From JADKAV01 sp963704075 (GTDB taxonomy: Bacteria > Actinomycetota > Actinomycetes > S36-B12 > UBA10799): a DNA stretch of 64,000 nt. Location of the stretch: NCBI GenBank assembly GCA_963704075.1, contig CAVPGV010000020.1:135886-199885 (forward strand), written 5' to 3'. Positions 1 to 12,013 of this stretch are shown here, one piece after another. Each line of letters starts with the position of its first letter. The stretch's first letter is position 1. Under the pieces are notes generated by a model, which worked only from the letters and a program-made list of their open reading frames with translations, was not told where the DNA came from and ran no database searches. A program made the translations under genes and the position numbers.

Positions 1-541
1 GTCGTCGTGGATCTCGGGGCGGTACTGCTGGATGATCACCTCCAGGATCGTGCGCAGATCGGCCGGGGTGTGCCGCGCGGCGATCCCGGCCACCGTGGCC
101 TCGATGCTGGCGTAGTCCTCGCCCAGGATCCGGCGGGCACCGCGGATGGCCCGCACATGCTCCAGGCTGATCGCCCGCGGCCCAACGCGTGGCGGTGTCG
201 GGCAGGTCGTCGCGCAGCGCCCGGGCGGTGTGCACCCGCCACCCCGCGGCCGCCGAGGTGATCCCGGTGGTGTTCGCCAGCCAGTCACCGGTGGTGCGGT
301 GCCCGGCGATCTGCGCCCCACCAGCGGCGTCGTAGGCACCCAACAGCCGCATATCCGCGGCATCCACCTTGTTGCCCAGGATGTGCAACTGTTCGATCGC
401 CCCGGCCAGGTCGTCCAGAGACTCACCGGTGGGGTCGGCGGCCACGATCGCGTCCACGGTGGCGTGCAGAGACGCGATCAGACCCGGCAACGACACCGCC
501 GCGCTGGCGCTGGTGCTGGTGCTGGTGCTGGTGCTGGTCAT
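1..541 (-). CDS. DUF222-family protein, N-terminal part, frameshifted, runs off the window
   Basis: Translating leftward from the ATG at 541 gives a DUF222 N-terminal domain: a stretch with LDDLAGAIEQLHILGNKVDA, then HRTTGDWLANTTGI and the ARALRDDLPDTA helix. These actinobacterial proteins (13E12-repeat type) usually carry a C-terminal HNH nuclease domain, which would lie beyond position 1. A good ribosome site (AGAGGGGGA) sits just before the start. Residues 2-12 are an alternating Thr/Ser run coded by a hexanucleotide repeat. Around 175-190 the frame is lost; the expected continuation (ISLEHVRAIRGARRILGEDY) is present in another frame, which fits two lost bases. The family is often multicopy and its function is unknown. 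Domain call is firm; intactness is not. Confidence 0.75.
   Translation of the reverse strand, partial: MTSTSTSTSTSASAAVSLPGLIASLHATVDAIVAADPTGESLDDLAGAIEQLHILGNKVDAADMRLLGAYDAAGGAQIAGHRTTGDWLANTTGITSAAAGWRVHTARALRDDLPDTATRWAAGDQPGACAGHPRCPPDPGRGLRQHRGHGGRDRRAAHPGRSAHDPGGDHPAVPPRDPRR
503..538. repeat. Hexanucleotide tandem repeat (GGTGCT)n
   Basis: About six near-perfect copies of a 6-bp unit at the 5' end of the DUF222 gene code for a Ser-Thr run. Such tracts can change length by slippage; a whole-unit change keeps frame. Confidence 0.7.
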
Positions 542-853
542 GATCCCCCGTCCCCCTCTACTTCGAACACTAGTACGATAGATGTGCCCGGGCAATAGTC
601 CGAACGAACCTGTGCACAACCACCATGACCCTCACCACGAACGCTACGACGGGTACGACAGAACCGACACCGCGAACGGGACCTGTGCACAACTCATCTG
701 ATGAAACGAATTTCAGAACACGAGTGCCGCTCGCCTGGCAACGCGCGGCCAGGAACGGACCGGTCATCTCCACCGCTGGAAAGCCAGCACCTCGACCGCG
801 GCGATGAACGGACGTCAGAGCACCCGCACCCGCATAGCGCCCGATCGCAGCCC
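542..853. other. Gene-free stretch with a repeated 13-mer
   Basis: No convincing gene. It lies between the start of the DUF222 gene and the end of lysX. The 13-mer ACCTGTGCACAAC occurs twice in the same orientation, at 608-620 and 681-693. Its complement contains TTGTGCACA, one base from the TTGTCCACA DnaA box preferred in high-GC actinobacteria. No terminator for lysX is visible. Confidence 0.5.
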
Positions 854-3800
854 TCAGTCAGGCTTGACCAGCGGGAACAGCATCGTGTCGCGGATGTTCT
901 GTCCGGTGAGCATCATGATCACTCGTTCGACCCCCATGCCCTGTCCGCCGGCAGGCGGCATGCCGTACTCCAGCGCCCGGAGGAAGTCCTCATCGACCTC
1001 CATGGCCTCAACATCTCCGGCGGCCGCGAGCAGGCTCTGCGCAACCAGTCTGTCGCGCTGGTCGAGCGGGTCGATCAACTCGGTGTAGGCGGTGCCCAGT
1101 TCAGCACCCCAGCCCACGAGGTCCCACTTCTCCGCCAGCCGCGGCTCCGAGGGCATCTTGCGGGTCAGCGGCGAGACCTCGGTCGGGAAGTCCAGGTAGA
1201 ACGTCGGGAAGGTCGTCTTGGCCTCACACAGGTTCTCGTAGAGCTCCAGCACGGCCTGCGAGGCATCCCACGCCGGATCCATCGGGATCTCCAGCCGGGC
1301 GCCGTGCGCCCGAAGGACTTCCAGCGGAGTGTCGACGGTGACCTCCTCGCCCACGGCGTGACTGACACCCTCATGCACCGTCATGGTGGGCCATTCCGGG
1401 GAAAGATCCACCTCTTCGTAGCCGCCGTCCGGAAGCGGCCGCCGGGCGATCGGCTCCCCGTAGACGGCGGTGGCGATCTCCAGGATCAGGTCCCGGGTCA
1501 ACACCCGCATGGTCTCGTAGGTGCCGTAGGCGTCGTAGATCTCCAGGCTGCTGAACTCCGGGTTGTGGCTGGCGTCAGCACCTTCGTTGCGGAAGTTGCG
1601 GTTGACCTCGAAGATCTTCTCGACCCCTCCGACGAGCAGCCGCTTGAGGAACAGTTCAGGGGCGATTCGCAGATACAGCCGCATGTCGTAGGCGTTGATG
1701 TGCGTGATGAACGGCCGTGCGTTGGCACCGCCGTGGACGGTTTGCAGCATCGGGGTGTCCACCTCGAGGAACTCTCGGCGCCACAGGGACTCCCGAAGTG
1801 CACGGATCGCCGTCGAGCGCAGGGCCACCATCTCCCGTGAGGCGTCGTTGACGATCAGGTCCACGTACCGCTGCCGGGTCCGCGCTTCCGGGTCCGTCAG
1901 GCCGGCGTGCTTGTCCGGCAGAGGCACCAGGCACTTCGAGGTGATGACGAATTCGGTGGCCAGGACGGACAGTTCGCCGCGCTTGCTGGTGATGACCTGA
2001 CCGACGACGCCGACGTGGTCCCCGAGGTCGACCTCGTGCTTCCAGCGGTCGAGGGTTTCCTGACCGACGTCAGCCAGGGACAGCATCACCTGGATCTGTC
2101 CGCTCCAGTCCTTGACCTGGGCGAACACCAGCTTGCCGGTGACGCGGTTCAGCATGACGCGTCCGGCGATCCGGACCATCCGCCCGGTGCGCGCATCCGG
2201 CTCGAGCCCGTCGAACTCGGAGCGGACGTCGCCGATCATGTCAGTGCGCTCGAAGTCGGTGGCGTACGGATCGACACCGCGGGACCGGATCTGGGCGAGT
2301 TTGTCGCGCCGGACGATCTCCTGCTCTGGCAGCCGTCGCTGCTCGATGGCGGCGTCTTCGGCGTCCTGCGTCGCGAGTTCTTCGGCGACCGGTGTCCACA
2401 AGCCCACCGGGGACTGCGCGTTGCCGTCGGCCAGAGATTCCCGTCTGTGGCCACCGAACGGAAGCCTCGGCTTCTCGACAAATCCTTCCGCGATACCGGC
2501 GGCGATGCCGACCCGCGGAAGATCACCCGAGCGTTCGAACAGAAGGTACCGGGGCACCCAGTCGGGCTCATACTTCTCGTTCGAGCGATACAGGGACTCC
2601 AACTGCCACCAGCGACTGGCGAACATGAGGAACCCGCGCGAGGCCCGCATCACCGGTCCGGCGCCGATCTTCGCGCCTTCCTCGAAGATCGCTCGCATGA
2701 CCGCGAAGTTCAAGGACAACCTGTCGACGCCGATGACCGGACCGGCTGCCACCGTGGCCGCGACCATGGTCTCCATCACACCGTTCTCCGACCCGGGATC
2801 CCGACGCATGAGGTCCAGCGAAATCCCGCGGGTCCCCCACGGGGAGAAGGACAGCAGACCCTGCCGCGCGCCCTGGGCGTCGAAGACCTCGGTCAGCACA
2901 CACTGCCCGTCGAGCGGATCACCCAGTCTGCCCAGGGCCATGGAGAAGCCGCGCTCGTTGTCCGTGTCGCGCCAGCGGTCGGCGTCTCCGATCACCTCGG
3001 CCATCTGATCCTCGGGAATGTCCCGGTGACGTCGCACCCGGGTGGTGTAGTCGTCGCGCTCGAGCCGGTGCACGGCCTGCCGCACCGCCCGCATGTGGCG
3101 GCCGTCCAAAGTGAACTGCGAGAACTCGATGATCGCCTCATCACCCAGCGACAGCGCTTCCAGGCCGGCCCGCACATATGCTTCGGCGCCGAGTTCCGAT
3201 GCGCCCATGACCGCAGGAGCCCATCCGAAGTGACGCGCTTCCTCCAGCCACGCCTCGATCGCCGGAGGCCATGACTCGGGGTCACCGATCGGATCGGCGC
3301 TGGCCAGACTCACACCGTTGACCACCCGGTAGGTGACAGCTGCTTTGCGCGACGGGGACCAGATCGCGGACTTGTCGCGGCGGGTCGCGAAATAGGCCAG
3401 AGAGTCCCGATCCCCATGATCATGCAGCAGTCGACGCACATCGACCTCATCCTGACCGGTGAGCAGACGCTCCTTCGGCCGGGTGCGGAACAACGCGAAG
3501 CCGAAGGCTACGTAGACCAGCGTTCCGAGCCCGCCGAGCAGGAACGGAACCGGCCGAGTCGCCCGTCCGGTGATCCCGGTCGTCTCCTCCTGACCCAGCC
3601 CACCGAGCACTTGGTTGGCCGAGTAGCCCCACGCCTCGCTGCGGTCCACCGAACCGGGCAGCGCTTCGACCATCGCCCAGCCGAGCGGGATGGCGATCGC
3701 GAACCCGATGATCAGCGTGGCCAGGGCAACGAACACGTTGCGGCGCGGGACGACGGCGAAGAACTCTTTGCGGGCCAGAAGCAACACCACGAACAGGGCC

Positions 3801-4212
3801 AAGGAAGTGGTCAGGGTGGCAGCCTCTTTGACCCGCACGTCCGGCTCGGTGGCCAGGAGAGTCGCCGACTCCAACATCCCCGATACCAGGATGATGACCA
3901 CGAACCACCAAGCGGACCTCTTGCGCTTGCCCAGTGCGGAGCCGAAGATCACCAGCAGCGCGGCCCACGCGATGTTGGGGGGCGCTGGAACCAGCAGGAT
4001 CTCGATGAGTTCTCGAACGCCACTGAGACTGCGCGCCAACCACGGGAAGATCGCCGTGACGGCGCTGAAGATCGCGACCAGCAGGAACAGGGTCCGCAAC
4101 ACGTTCGGGACGTGACTGGTCCACCCGTCGCCCGGCACGAAACGTCGGCGCGGGATGTCAGGCTCGATCCGGCGGTTGAGCGCTTCGGCCGTACTTGCCT
4201 CCGCGGCGAGGG

Positions 4213-4216
<4 letters not shown>
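854..4216 (-). CDS. lysX: Bifunctional lysylphosphatidylglycerol synthase / lysyl-tRNA synthetase
   Basis: 1120 residues, close to mycobacterial LysX. Residues about 35-225 hold several membrane helices; about 240-590 is the lysyl-PG synthase domain that moves lysine from Lys-tRNA to phosphatidylglycerol; about 620 to the end is a class II lysyl-tRNA synthetase with an OB fold, motif 2 (FEVNRNFRNEG) and motif 3 (GGQGMGVERV). In the family this fusion charges tRNA-Lys and lysinylates the membrane, giving resistance to cationic peptides. The start was chosen because its ATG overlaps the TGA of the upstream acetoacetyl-CoA synthetase gene (ATGA) and follows GAAGGAATTGAG; longer in-frame starts run into that gene. 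Translation is probably coupled to it. Confidence 0.95.
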
Positions 4217-6194
<1,978 letters not shown>

Positions 6195-6203
6195 CAGGCG
6201 CCC

Positions 6204-7765
6204 TCACCCGATCGGACTCGGCACTACGGAGTCTGTCTCTGGCGCCGTCGCGGACCCGGAAACCTCCGGAGACGCCGAGGCCTCGGGCGATGACGTGGAC
6301 TCGTCGGTGACACCCAACGTGGAGATCACCGCAGCTGCACTCGCCTCCAGCTTGCTGGCCTCGGCCCGCAACCGCTCGGCCTCCTCCTGCGAGACCTGGC
6401 CACCGCTGTCCAAGGCGGCCGTCGCGACGCTCGCGCCGTCGGTGACGGACACGTCGAACGTGTCGACGAACGTTCGGTAGAACTCCGGAGCGTTGCCGGC
6501 GGACACTGCGGCGACACAAGCGCTCTGGTACTGCTCCATCAGCGGCGCGATGTCCTTGGCCAACTGCTCGAAGTACGCCTTGTTCTCCTCGAGGTCCTTG
6601 GCGATCGCCACGTCGTTGAGCCGGCTTGCGACCGTTGTGCTCAGATCGTCGGCCGTCAGCGCGGCACCCAGGTCGGCACACGCGGGATCGATGGTCCCGG
6701 TGAAGGTCGCCGTGACCTCGACCGGACCTGTCGAGCCGCCCGCGCCGTCGGAGGACGGCCGGAAGAGGAAGAACCACAACAGGCCGAGGATGAGCACTCC
6801 GATCAGAAGCGTCGCGAGCACCACAGCCGCGAGGCGCTTGCCTGAGGTCTTGGAGCCCGCATCAGGCGCCGACACAGGCATACCGGTGATGGGGTCCACC
6901 GTTTCGGCGGTCGGGAACACGTTCGTCTGACCCATGGGTGAACCAGGCGCAAGACCTGGCGGGACGGGTCCAGGCGGTACCGCCGAGCCCCAGGCACCAG
7001 GCGCCGGTTGCTGCCAGCCGCCCTCTGCGGGCTGCTCGGGCTGGGCCGGGGCCTGACCCCACTGCTGCTGCTCGGGCTGCGCCGGAGCCTGACCCCACTG
7101 CTGCTGCTCGGGCTGCGCCGGAGCCTGACCCCACTGCTGCTGCTCGGGCTGCGCCGGAGCCTGACCCCACTGCTGCTGCTCGGGCTGCGCCGGAGCCTGA
7201 CCCCACTGCTGCTGCTCGGGCTGCGCCGGAGCCTGACCCCACTGCTGCTGCTCGGGCTGCGCCGGAGCCTGACCCCACTGCTGCTGCTCAGGCTGCGCCG
7301 GAGCCTGACCCCACTGCTGCTGCTCGGGCTGCGCCGGAGCCTGACCCCACTGCTGCTGCTCGGGCTGCGCCGGAGCCTGACCCCACTGCTGCTGCTCAGG
7401 CTGCGCCGGAGCCTGACCCCACTGCTGCTGCTCAGGCTGCGCCGGAGCCTGACCCCACTGCTGCTGCTCGGGCTGCGCCGGAGCCTGACCCACGGCTGCT
7501 CGGGCTGCGCCGGAGCCTGACCCCACTGCTGCTGCTCGGGCTGCGCCGGAGCCTGACCTGCTGCGGCCCACGGATCGGCCGCGGCCGTCTGCTCGAATCC
7601 GGGCGTGGGCGCCTGCTCGGGCGCTGTGGGTGACGGGGGGGTCGGCGAGGGAGAACCCGGCATCTGCTGGGTGTTGTGCGTCCACTGGCCACCGTCCCAC
7701 CAGCGAACCTGACTGGCATCCCGCGGGTCCTGATACCAGCCCGGGGAGGGGGTTCCGTTGGCCAT
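6204..7765 (-). CDS. DUF2510 membrane protein with Q/P-rich 12-residue repeats, frameshifted
   Basis: The start has a DUF2510 motif (GWYQDPRDASQVRWWDGGQW), a short actinobacterial module with a W-rich core. A linker of 13 full copies of a 12-residue repeat (QAPAQPEQQQWG) follows, then one membrane helix (LAAVVLATLLIGVLILGLLW) and an outer domain of about 200 residues containing a conserved-looking Cys pair. The topology suggests a single-pass protein with a cytoplasmic repeat arm. ATG at 7765 is preceded by GGAAAGG. One repeat unit (7489-7520) is 32 bp instead of 36, which breaks the frame; either a real 4-bp loss or an assembly error in the repeat. First gene of the operon with the synthetase and lysX. 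Role unknown. Confidence 0.75.
7041..7557. repeat. 36-bp tandem repeat tract, 13 full units plus one 32-bp unit
   Basis: In-frame minisatellite within the DUF2510 gene. Units are almost identical and differ mainly at a G/A position. Twelve units run without interruption from about 7051; the 32-bp unit separates them from the thirteenth. High identity suggests recent expansion or recombination. Confidence 0.92.
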
Positions 7766-8338
7766 GGTCGGCACCTTTCCGTCGTCTGCTCACCAGCGTA
7801 GTCGGCACGAAAGGCCGAAGCGATGAGAGCGAGCCTCGGTACATGGACGTGCACCGAGGAGAGCCGCGCAGCCTGCCCAGCGCTGAGCCGCTATCGGGCG
7901 CTTCGGATGTGAAGGGGAGTCGGCGTGAACTCTGTCGGCGCCTCGCTGCTTCGGCCGGCCGTGCCAGTGGGGCCCCTGCGCCTTTCGGTGACGAAACGAC
8001 CTCTGACCTGGTCGGATCCTCACCAAAAGGACTTTCTCGGATCCACGAGGAGTCGGGTTCACCCCTGACGCAGGACCCGCTTCGCCACTCTCATGGGCGG
8101 CGACGGCGTGTCAGTTCGGGTTCGCCAGGCCTGGACGTCTGGCCGGTGATCGGCCAAGTCCGCGCCCGCCACCGAACGCGTCGGCTTCCGCACCCTCCGC
8201 TACAACGGCGTCAACGTCCTGCTCGACACCGAAGGCGTCACGACCACCTCCGATTACTCACTCCCGGCGAAATCCGAAGGACCCGTCATCGTCGCGCGGC
8301 ACGAACAGCAACTGCGCAGCGGCCGTCCCTGCGCCACA
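7766..8338. other. 573-bp stretch with no assignable gene
   Basis: Lies between the DUF2510 gene start and the sugar permease stop. No tRNA or recognised RNA fold. At 8154-8340 the plus strand stays open and reads like protein (GFRTLRYNGVNVLLDTEG ...), with a stop just upstream and no start codon. It may be the remnant of a lost gene; I cannot assign a family. Confidence 0.4.
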
Positions 8339-9838
8339 TCAGGCCGCCTTCATATCCTCCAGGCTCATGCCCTTGGTTTCTCGAATGAACTTCGCCACGA
8401 AGAAGAACGACAGCACGGCCATCACCGTGAACACGCCGTAGGCGAACCCGAGGCCGATCGAGGCCATACCCGGGAACGAGACGCTGACCAGGAAGTTCGC
8501 GATCCACTGCGCCGCGGCTCCCACCGCCAGTGCGGCCGCCCGGATGCGGTTGGGGAACATCTCCCCCAGCAGTACCCACACCACGGGACCCCAGGAGACG
8601 CCGAAGAACACCACATACAGGTTCGCTGCGATCACGGCCATCGGGCCGGCCGCCCCGGTGAGGTACGGCGTCCCGATCGACTCCGCGTCGACACAACCCG
8701 CCTGCCCGGCATCGACGAGCGCCTGCGTGCAGGTCGCGGCCGTCCCGAAGAGATAGGCCATCGCTCCCAACGAGACCGCCATTCCGGCCGACCCGATCAG
8801 GAGCAGGGGTTTACGACCCAGCCGGTCGACCAGCGAGATCGCCACGAGTGTGACCACCACATTGGTGGTGTTGGTGATCAACGTGAGCAGGAACGCCTGA
8901 TCCTCCTCGAATCCGACGGAGGCCCAGATGCTGTTGGAGTAGTAGAAGATCACGTTGATGCCGACGAATTGCTGGAACACGCTCAGCGCGATGCCGACCC
9001 ACACGATCGGGCGCAGACCGAGTGCCGCACCTTTCAGATCGCTGAACCGCGGCTTGTGGTCGCCCTCCAGTGAGGCCTGGATCTCGTCCACCTTGGCGTG
9101 CTGATCGCCGTCCAGGACCTGCGAGAGGACCTCGGCGGCCTCCTCGTTCTTCCCCACAGAGACGAGGTATCGCGGAGACTCGGGAATGGTCAGCGCCAGG
9201 AGCCCGTAGACCAGGGCTGGGACGATCATCACCAGGAACATCCACTGCCACGCTTCGAGACCGAACAACCAGGTGTTGTTCGCGTTCGTCTCGGGCTTAC
9301 CTGCACTGGCCGCCTGCAGGATCAGGTAGTTGGTCACGGCCGTGGTGAAGATGCCCAGCACGATGGCCAACTGCTGCAAAGACCCAAGTCGGCCGCGCAA
9401 TTGCGCCGGCGCGATCTCGGCGATGTACATGGGCGCGATCACCGATGCGATACCGATGCCAGCACCTCCGATGAAGCGCCAGAACATGAGGTCGGCGACC
9501 CCCAGCGGGAACGCCTGACCGACCGCCGCGATCAGGAACAGGATGGCGGCGACCACCATGACCCGGCGACGTCCGAACTTGTTGGCCAGAGGTCCGGCGA
9601 ACCATGCGCCCACGGCGGAGCCGAGCAGCGCGATCGCGACGACGAATCCGATCGCATCGCCGATGTCGAATTTCGCCTTCAAGGCGTCGACGGTGCCGTT
9701 GACGACTGCGGAGTCGAAACCGAACAGGAAGCCACCGAGCGCAGCCACGGTCGCCATCCCGACGACCCGGCCGGTGTGGTACTTCTCCTCGACCACCGGT
9801 CCGCTGTCACCAGCACCCGGCAGGGGCCCGTGCGCCAT
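8339..9838 (-). CDS. Sugar porter family permease (MFS)
   Basis: 499 residues with twelve predicted membrane helices. Sugar-porter signatures are all visible: GFLFGFDSAVVNG in helix 1, the A-loop NKFGRRR, PESPRYLV before the central loop, QQFVGINVIFYYS in helix 7, DRLGRKPLLL and a C-terminal ETKGMSLEDM. This matches proton/sugar symporters such as GlcP and XylE; the exact sugar cannot be read from sequence, though glucose is the commonest in actinobacterial homologues. GGGAG precedes the ATG. Monocistronic, with a 230-bp gap to the divergent molybdate locus. Confidence 0.93.
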   Translation of the reverse strand: MAHGPLPGAGDSGPVVEEKYHTGRVVGMATVAALGGFLFGFDSAVVNGTVDALKAKFDIGDAIGFVVAIALLGSAVGAWFAGPLANKFGRRRVMVVAAILFLIAAVGQAFPLGVADLMFWRFIGGAGIGIASVIAPMYIAEIAPAQLRGRLGSLQQLAIVLGIFTTAVTNYLILQAASAGKPETNANNTWLFGLEAWQWMFLVMIVPALVYGLLALTIPESPRYLVSVGKNEEAAEVLSQVLDGDQHAKVDEIQASLEGDHKPRFSDLKGAALGLRPIVWVGIALSVFQQFVGINVIFYYSNSIWASVGFEEDQAFLLTLITNTTNVVVTLVAISLVDRLGRKPLLLIGSAGMAVSLGAMAYLFGTAATCTQALVDAGQAGCVDAESIGTPYLTGAAGPMAVIAANLYVVFFGVSWGPVVWVLLGEMFPNRIRAAALAVGAAAQWIANFLVSVSFPGMASIGLGFAYGVFTVMAVLSFFFVAKFIRETKGMSLEDMKAA

Positions 9839-10055
9839 GATGAACTCCCTTCGTCTGGCACGAAGGTAGTGGACGGTCGCGCGCTAATGCGCCCTGAGCG
9901 CAGGCCGTGCCCCTGAGCGGTCCGTCGGGTAGGCAGGTCCCGGTGGGGACCGGACACAGCACCCCCGTTCGCGGTCGATGTCAGCGATCCTCGCAGTGCC
10001 AGCGTCCCTAGGCACATGCGGCCTATTGAGGCGTAGGAAGTCGGATATCGGGAGA

Positions 10056-10068
10056 TATACTGCCTTTT
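10056..10068 (+). promoter_or_regulatory. -10 element TATACT for a leaderless gene
   Basis: TATACT at 10056-10061 lies 7 bp before the GTG at 10069. The GGGAG upstream overlaps the promoter and is too far from the start to act as a ribosome site, so transcription probably begins at the start codon. Confidence 0.55.
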
Positions 10069-10464
10069 GTGCCGCACATGCGAATCTCTGAGGCCGCCCG
10101 CCTGTTGCGGGTCAGTGACGACACGGTTCGACGTCTGGTCGACTCCGGGACCCTGACTGTGAGCATCGACTCCTCGGGGCGCAAGCTCATCGACGCCGCC
10201 CGATTGGCCGGCTACGTCAAGTCCCTCGCCGACTCCGAGCAGCACTCCGGTCGCAGTTCTGCCCGCAACCATCTGACCGGCATCGTCACCGGCCTGGTGG
10301 TCGACGAGGTCATGGCGCAGGTGGAGTTGCAGTGCGGGCCGTTCCGGGTCGTCTCCCTGATGTCCTCGGAGGCGGTCCGTGATCTCGGCCTGGAGGTCGG
10401 GAGCACGGCCAGTGCGGTGATCAAATCCACCAACGTCATCATCGAAACCCCGGGCACAACGTGA
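10069..10464 (+). CDS. HTH-TOBE molybdate-binding regulator
   Basis: 131 residues. The N-terminal part is an excisionase/MerR-like helix-turn-helix (MRISEAARLLRVSDDTVRRL); from about residue 65 a TOBE/Mop domain follows (LTGIVTGLVVDEVMAQVELQ ... VGSTASAVIKSTNVIIE), which binds molybdate or tungstate. This fusion is common at the head of actinobacterial mod operons and is thought to sense molybdate and act on the operon. Its stop overlaps the GTG of modA by 4 bp, so it is the first gene of mop-modABC. The GTG is preferred over the ATG at 10078 because of the leaderless promoter. Confidence 0.85.
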   Translation: MPHMRISEAARLLRVSDDTVRRLVDSGTLTVSIDSSGRKLIDAARLAGYVKSLADSEQHSGRSSARNHLTGIVTGLVVDEVMAQVELQCGPFRVVSLMSSEAVRDLGLEVGSTASAVIKSTNVIIETPGTT

Positions 10465-11234
10465 GGACGGCCTTCGCCGCGGCCGGCGTGATGGTCCTGG
10501 GCTTGATCTCGGGGTGTGCGGGCGGCGGCGACAACGGCACGGAGATCACCGTCCTGGCAGCTTCCTCGCTGCGTGCACCCTTCACGCGGATCGCCGAGGA
10601 GTTCCAGAGAGAGAATCCGGGATCCACCGTGCGGTTCAACTTCGCCGGGTCCTCGGATCTTGTGGCCCAACTCCAGCAAGGCGCCCCCGGCGACGTCCTG
10701 GCTACCGCCGATGAACCCACCATGGCGAAGGCCACAGCCGAGGGACTCACCGTGACGCCGATCGTCTTCGCCTCGAACACGATGACCATCGTGGTGCCGA
10801 CCGACAACCCGGCCGGGGTGACCGGTCTGACCGACCTGACCGACCCGCGTCGGAACGTCGTGGTGTGCGCAGATCAGGTTCCGTGCGGAGCGGCGACCAC
10901 GCGCATCGAACGCGCCAGCGGGCTCACGATCCTGGCCGACAGCGAGGAGACGTCCGTGACTGACGTCCTCAACAAGGTCGCCACCGGCGAAGCCGACGCC
11001 GGGATCGTGTACGTCTCGGACGTGGCCACCGAGGTCGGATCAGTGATGGCCATCGGCATCGCGGACGACGTCAACAGCACCAACCAGTACCCGATCGCCG
11101 TGCTGACCGCGGCGCGGGATCAGCAGGCGGCCAGCGCGTTCGTCCAGACGGTCATCGGCCCACCAGGACAGCGGATCCTGGCAGACGCCGGATTCGACCC
11201 GGCCTCCGGCACCCCATCGGACGCCGGGCCATGA
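10461..11234 (+). CDS. modA: Molybdate ABC transporter substrate-binding lipoprotein
   Basis: 257 residues. The signal peptide ends in a lipobox (LISGC), so the protein is anchored to the outer face of the membrane. The body is a ModA-type binding fold: TVLAASSLRAPFTRIAEEF at the start, the GSSDLVAQLQQGAPGDVLATAD ligand region and a GEADAGIVYVSD segment. It captures molybdate (or tungstate) and delivers it to ModB. GTG start overlaps the regulator stop; the stop overlaps modB (ATGA). Confidence 0.93.
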   Translation: MRTAFAAAGVMVLGLISGCAGGGDNGTEITVLAASSLRAPFTRIAEEFQRENPGSTVRFNFAGSSDLVAQLQQGAPGDVLATADEPTMAKATAEGLTVTPIVFASNTMTIVVPTDNPAGVTGLTDLTDPRRNVVVCADQVPCGAATTRIERASGLTILADSEETSVTDVLNKVATGEADAGIVYVSDVATEVGSVMAIGIADDVNSTNQYPIAVLTAARDQQAASAFVQTVIGPPGQRILADAGFDPASGTPSDAGP

Positions 11235-12013
11235 CCCCAGGCCCCCCGCTGCCGCGCTGGGTCTATGCGCCCGCCCTGCTGGGGGCGGCCTTCATCCTCG
11301 CTCCGTTGGGGGCGATGATCACCCGCGTCGATTGGAACGACTTCCTGACTCTGATCACCTCGGAGTCGTCGATCGCGGCTCTGCTGCTGAGCCTGCGCAC
11401 GTCCGCGGTGGCCACCGGCCTGTGCCTCGTGGCGGGCATCCCCTTGGCCCTGGTTCTGTCGCGCGGCCGCGGACGGGCCATGAATCTTGCGCGGTCCATG
11501 GTCCTGCTGCCCTTGGTCCTACCCCCCGTGGTGGCAGGGATTGCGCTGCTCTACACGTTCGGACGGCGGGGTCTGCTCGGCGCTTCCTTCGAAGCCTTCG
11601 GCATTCAAATCGCGTTCTCCACCACCGCTGTGATTCTCGCTCAGACCTTCGTTGCCATGCCTTTCCTGGTCATCAGCCTGGAAGGCGCGTTGCGGACCGT
11701 CGGGACGCGTTACGAGAACGTCGCCGCGACTCTCGGGGCCGGGCCGACCACGGTCCTGCGACGGGTGACACTGCCCAGCGTCGCCCCCGCGCTGGCCTCG
11801 GGGGCCGTGCTGGCATTCGCCCGGGCGCTCGGCGAGTTCGGGGCCACCATCACCTTCGCGGGGAGCCTGCAGGGGGTCACCCGGACGCTGCCGTTGGAGA
11901 TCTACCTGCAGCGGGAGACCGATCCCGACGCCGCGGTTGCGCTGTCGCTGCTGCTGGTGGTGGTGGCGGTGGCGGTCATCGGACTGGCCCGACGGCATCC
12001 GGGGACGTTGTGA
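11231..12013 (+). CDS. modB: Molybdate ABC transporter permease
   Basis: 260 residues with about six membrane helices. The inner-membrane permease signature (EAA loop) is visible as ENVAATLGAGPTTVLRRVTLP, followed by ALGEFGATITFAGS, which is characteristic of molybdate permeases. Works as a homodimer with ModC. Overlaps modA by 4 bp and modC by 4 bp (GTGA), so the three are translationally coupled. Confidence 0.95.
   Translation: MTPGPPLPRWVYAPALLGAAFILAPLGAMITRVDWNDFLTLITSESSIAALLLSLRTSAVATGLCLVAGIPLALVLSRGRGRAMNLARSMVLLPLVLPPVVAGIALLYTFGRRGLLGASFEAFGIQIAFSTTAVILAQTFVAMPFLVISLEGALRTVGTRYENVAATLGAGPTTVLRRVTLPSVAPALASGAVLAFARALGEFGATITFAGSLQGVTRTLPLEIYLQRETDPDAAVALSLLLVVVAVAVIGLARRHPGTL

Noticed and set aside
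6938..7633. Plus-strand protein from the repeat tract
   Set aside because: It is the mirror of the minisatellite, rich in Ala/Pro/Asp with no start signal.
7990..8080. tRNA or structured RNA in the gap
   Set aside because: A GGATCC-flanked hairpin is present but no cloverleaf or TpsiC arm can be drawn.
8154..8340. Hidden coding gene before the sugar permease
   Set aside because: Open frame without start or known family; probably a remnant at most.
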